NCBI GenBank assembly: GCA_029219125.1
Contig: JAQXSU010000186.1
Location: 1-6,206 of the forward strand
Direction of reading: 5' to 3'
Source: Bacillota bacterium
GTDB taxonomy: Bacteria; Bacillota; Clostridia; Peptostreptococcales; Anaerovoracaceae
Length of the DNA stretch: 6,206 bases
Shown here: positions 5,961 to 6,206 of the stretch, one piece after another
Layout: each line of letters begins with the position of its first letter
Position numbering within the stretch: position 1 is the stretch's first letter
Notes under the pieces: model-generated
What the model saw: the letters and a program-made list of their open reading frames with translations, nothing else
Told to the model about the DNA's origin: nothing
Databases searched by the model: none
Program-made: the position numbers and the translations under genes

Positions 5961-6206
5961 TACATACAAAGAATATATTGCACCTGTTGTAGTTCTGGTG
6001 GGCATCTGCCTGGTAATCACATTTGCGCTGGCATTTGTCAACTCCATTACTGCACCGATTATTGAAGAAAACGCCATTGCGACGGCCAATGCGGCAAGAG
6101 CAGAGCTGCTGCCTGCAGCCGATACCTTCACAGCTTATGACGGAGATCTGGTCGTGATGGAAGAAGGAAAAGTATTTGTAACTGAAAGCTACATCGCTGA
6201 TAATGG
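5950..6206 (+). CDS. rnfG: Rnf electron transport complex subunit RnfG (3' truncated by window edge)
   Basis: The first 85 codons of an NqrC-like subunit are present. RnfG is a membrane-anchored protein with an extracytoplasmic FMN-binding domain that carries covalent FMN. The visible part has a short charged N-terminus (MKSNTYKEY), a single membrane anchor at about 10-30 (APVVVLVGICLVITFALAFV), and then the NSITAPIIEENA segment with an alanine-rich, probably helical linker (NAIATANAARAELLPAA) that usually leads into the flavin domain. The flavin attachment motif, which would confirm the assignment, lies beyond the window. Identity therefore rests on the N-terminal pattern and on position directly after rnfC-rnfD, the standard clostridial order. 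The frame stays open to the edge and shows no defect. Confidence 0.92.
   Translation, partial: MKSNTYKEYIAPVVVLVGICLVITFALAFVNSITAPIIEENAIATANAARAELLPAADTFTAYDGDLVVMEEGKVFVTESYIADN

Overview
The window reads as ordinary chromosomal DNA of an anaerobic Gram-positive bacterium of the class Clostridia. The pointers are the short (YaaO/SpeA-type) Orn/Lys/Arg decarboxylase, an rnf cluster starting in the order C-D-G, strong AGGAGG-type ribosome binding sites, U-tract terminators and a mid-range base composition in genes with AT-rich gaps. The genus cannot be fixed from this sequence. All genes lie on the + strand.

Layout: (1) 1-162 is the 3' end of a gene I do not recognise, followed by a clear intrinsic terminator (201-222). 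(2) 297-3392 is a two-gene unit: a PLP-dependent Orn/Lys/Arg-type decarboxylase, best started at a TTG codon at 297, then 27 bp later a YtcJ-like metal-dependent amidohydrolase. The unit is closed by a second terminator (3403-3438). (3) 3393-3672 is a 280-bp gap holding that terminator, a cluster of GCATTTTG-containing palindromes and inverted repeats, A/T tracts, a consensus -10 box (TATAAT) and an rnf ribosome binding site. (4) 3673 to the window end is the start of an rnf operon: complete rnfC, complete rnfD and the first 85 codons of rnfG, joined by 1-nt and 11-nt overlaps.

How the genes work together: RnfC, RnfD and RnfG are subunits of the membrane-bound Rnf complex, which moves electrons from reduced ferredoxin to NAD+ and exports Na+ or H+. 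The rest of the complex (rnfE, rnfA, rnfB in the usual clostridial order) is expected beyond the right edge. The decarboxylase and amidohydrolase are probably co-transcribed, but their substrates cannot be read from the sequence, so any shared pathway is a guess. Arginine codon choice differs sharply between the two blocks (CGG-rich upstream, almost exclusively AGA in rnf), which fits high expression of rnf.

I see no mobile element, CRISPR array, tRNA/rRNA gene or defence system here. The less ordinary observations are the non-ATG start of the decarboxylase, the repeat cluster ahead of rnf, and the decarboxylase-amidohydrolase pairing.
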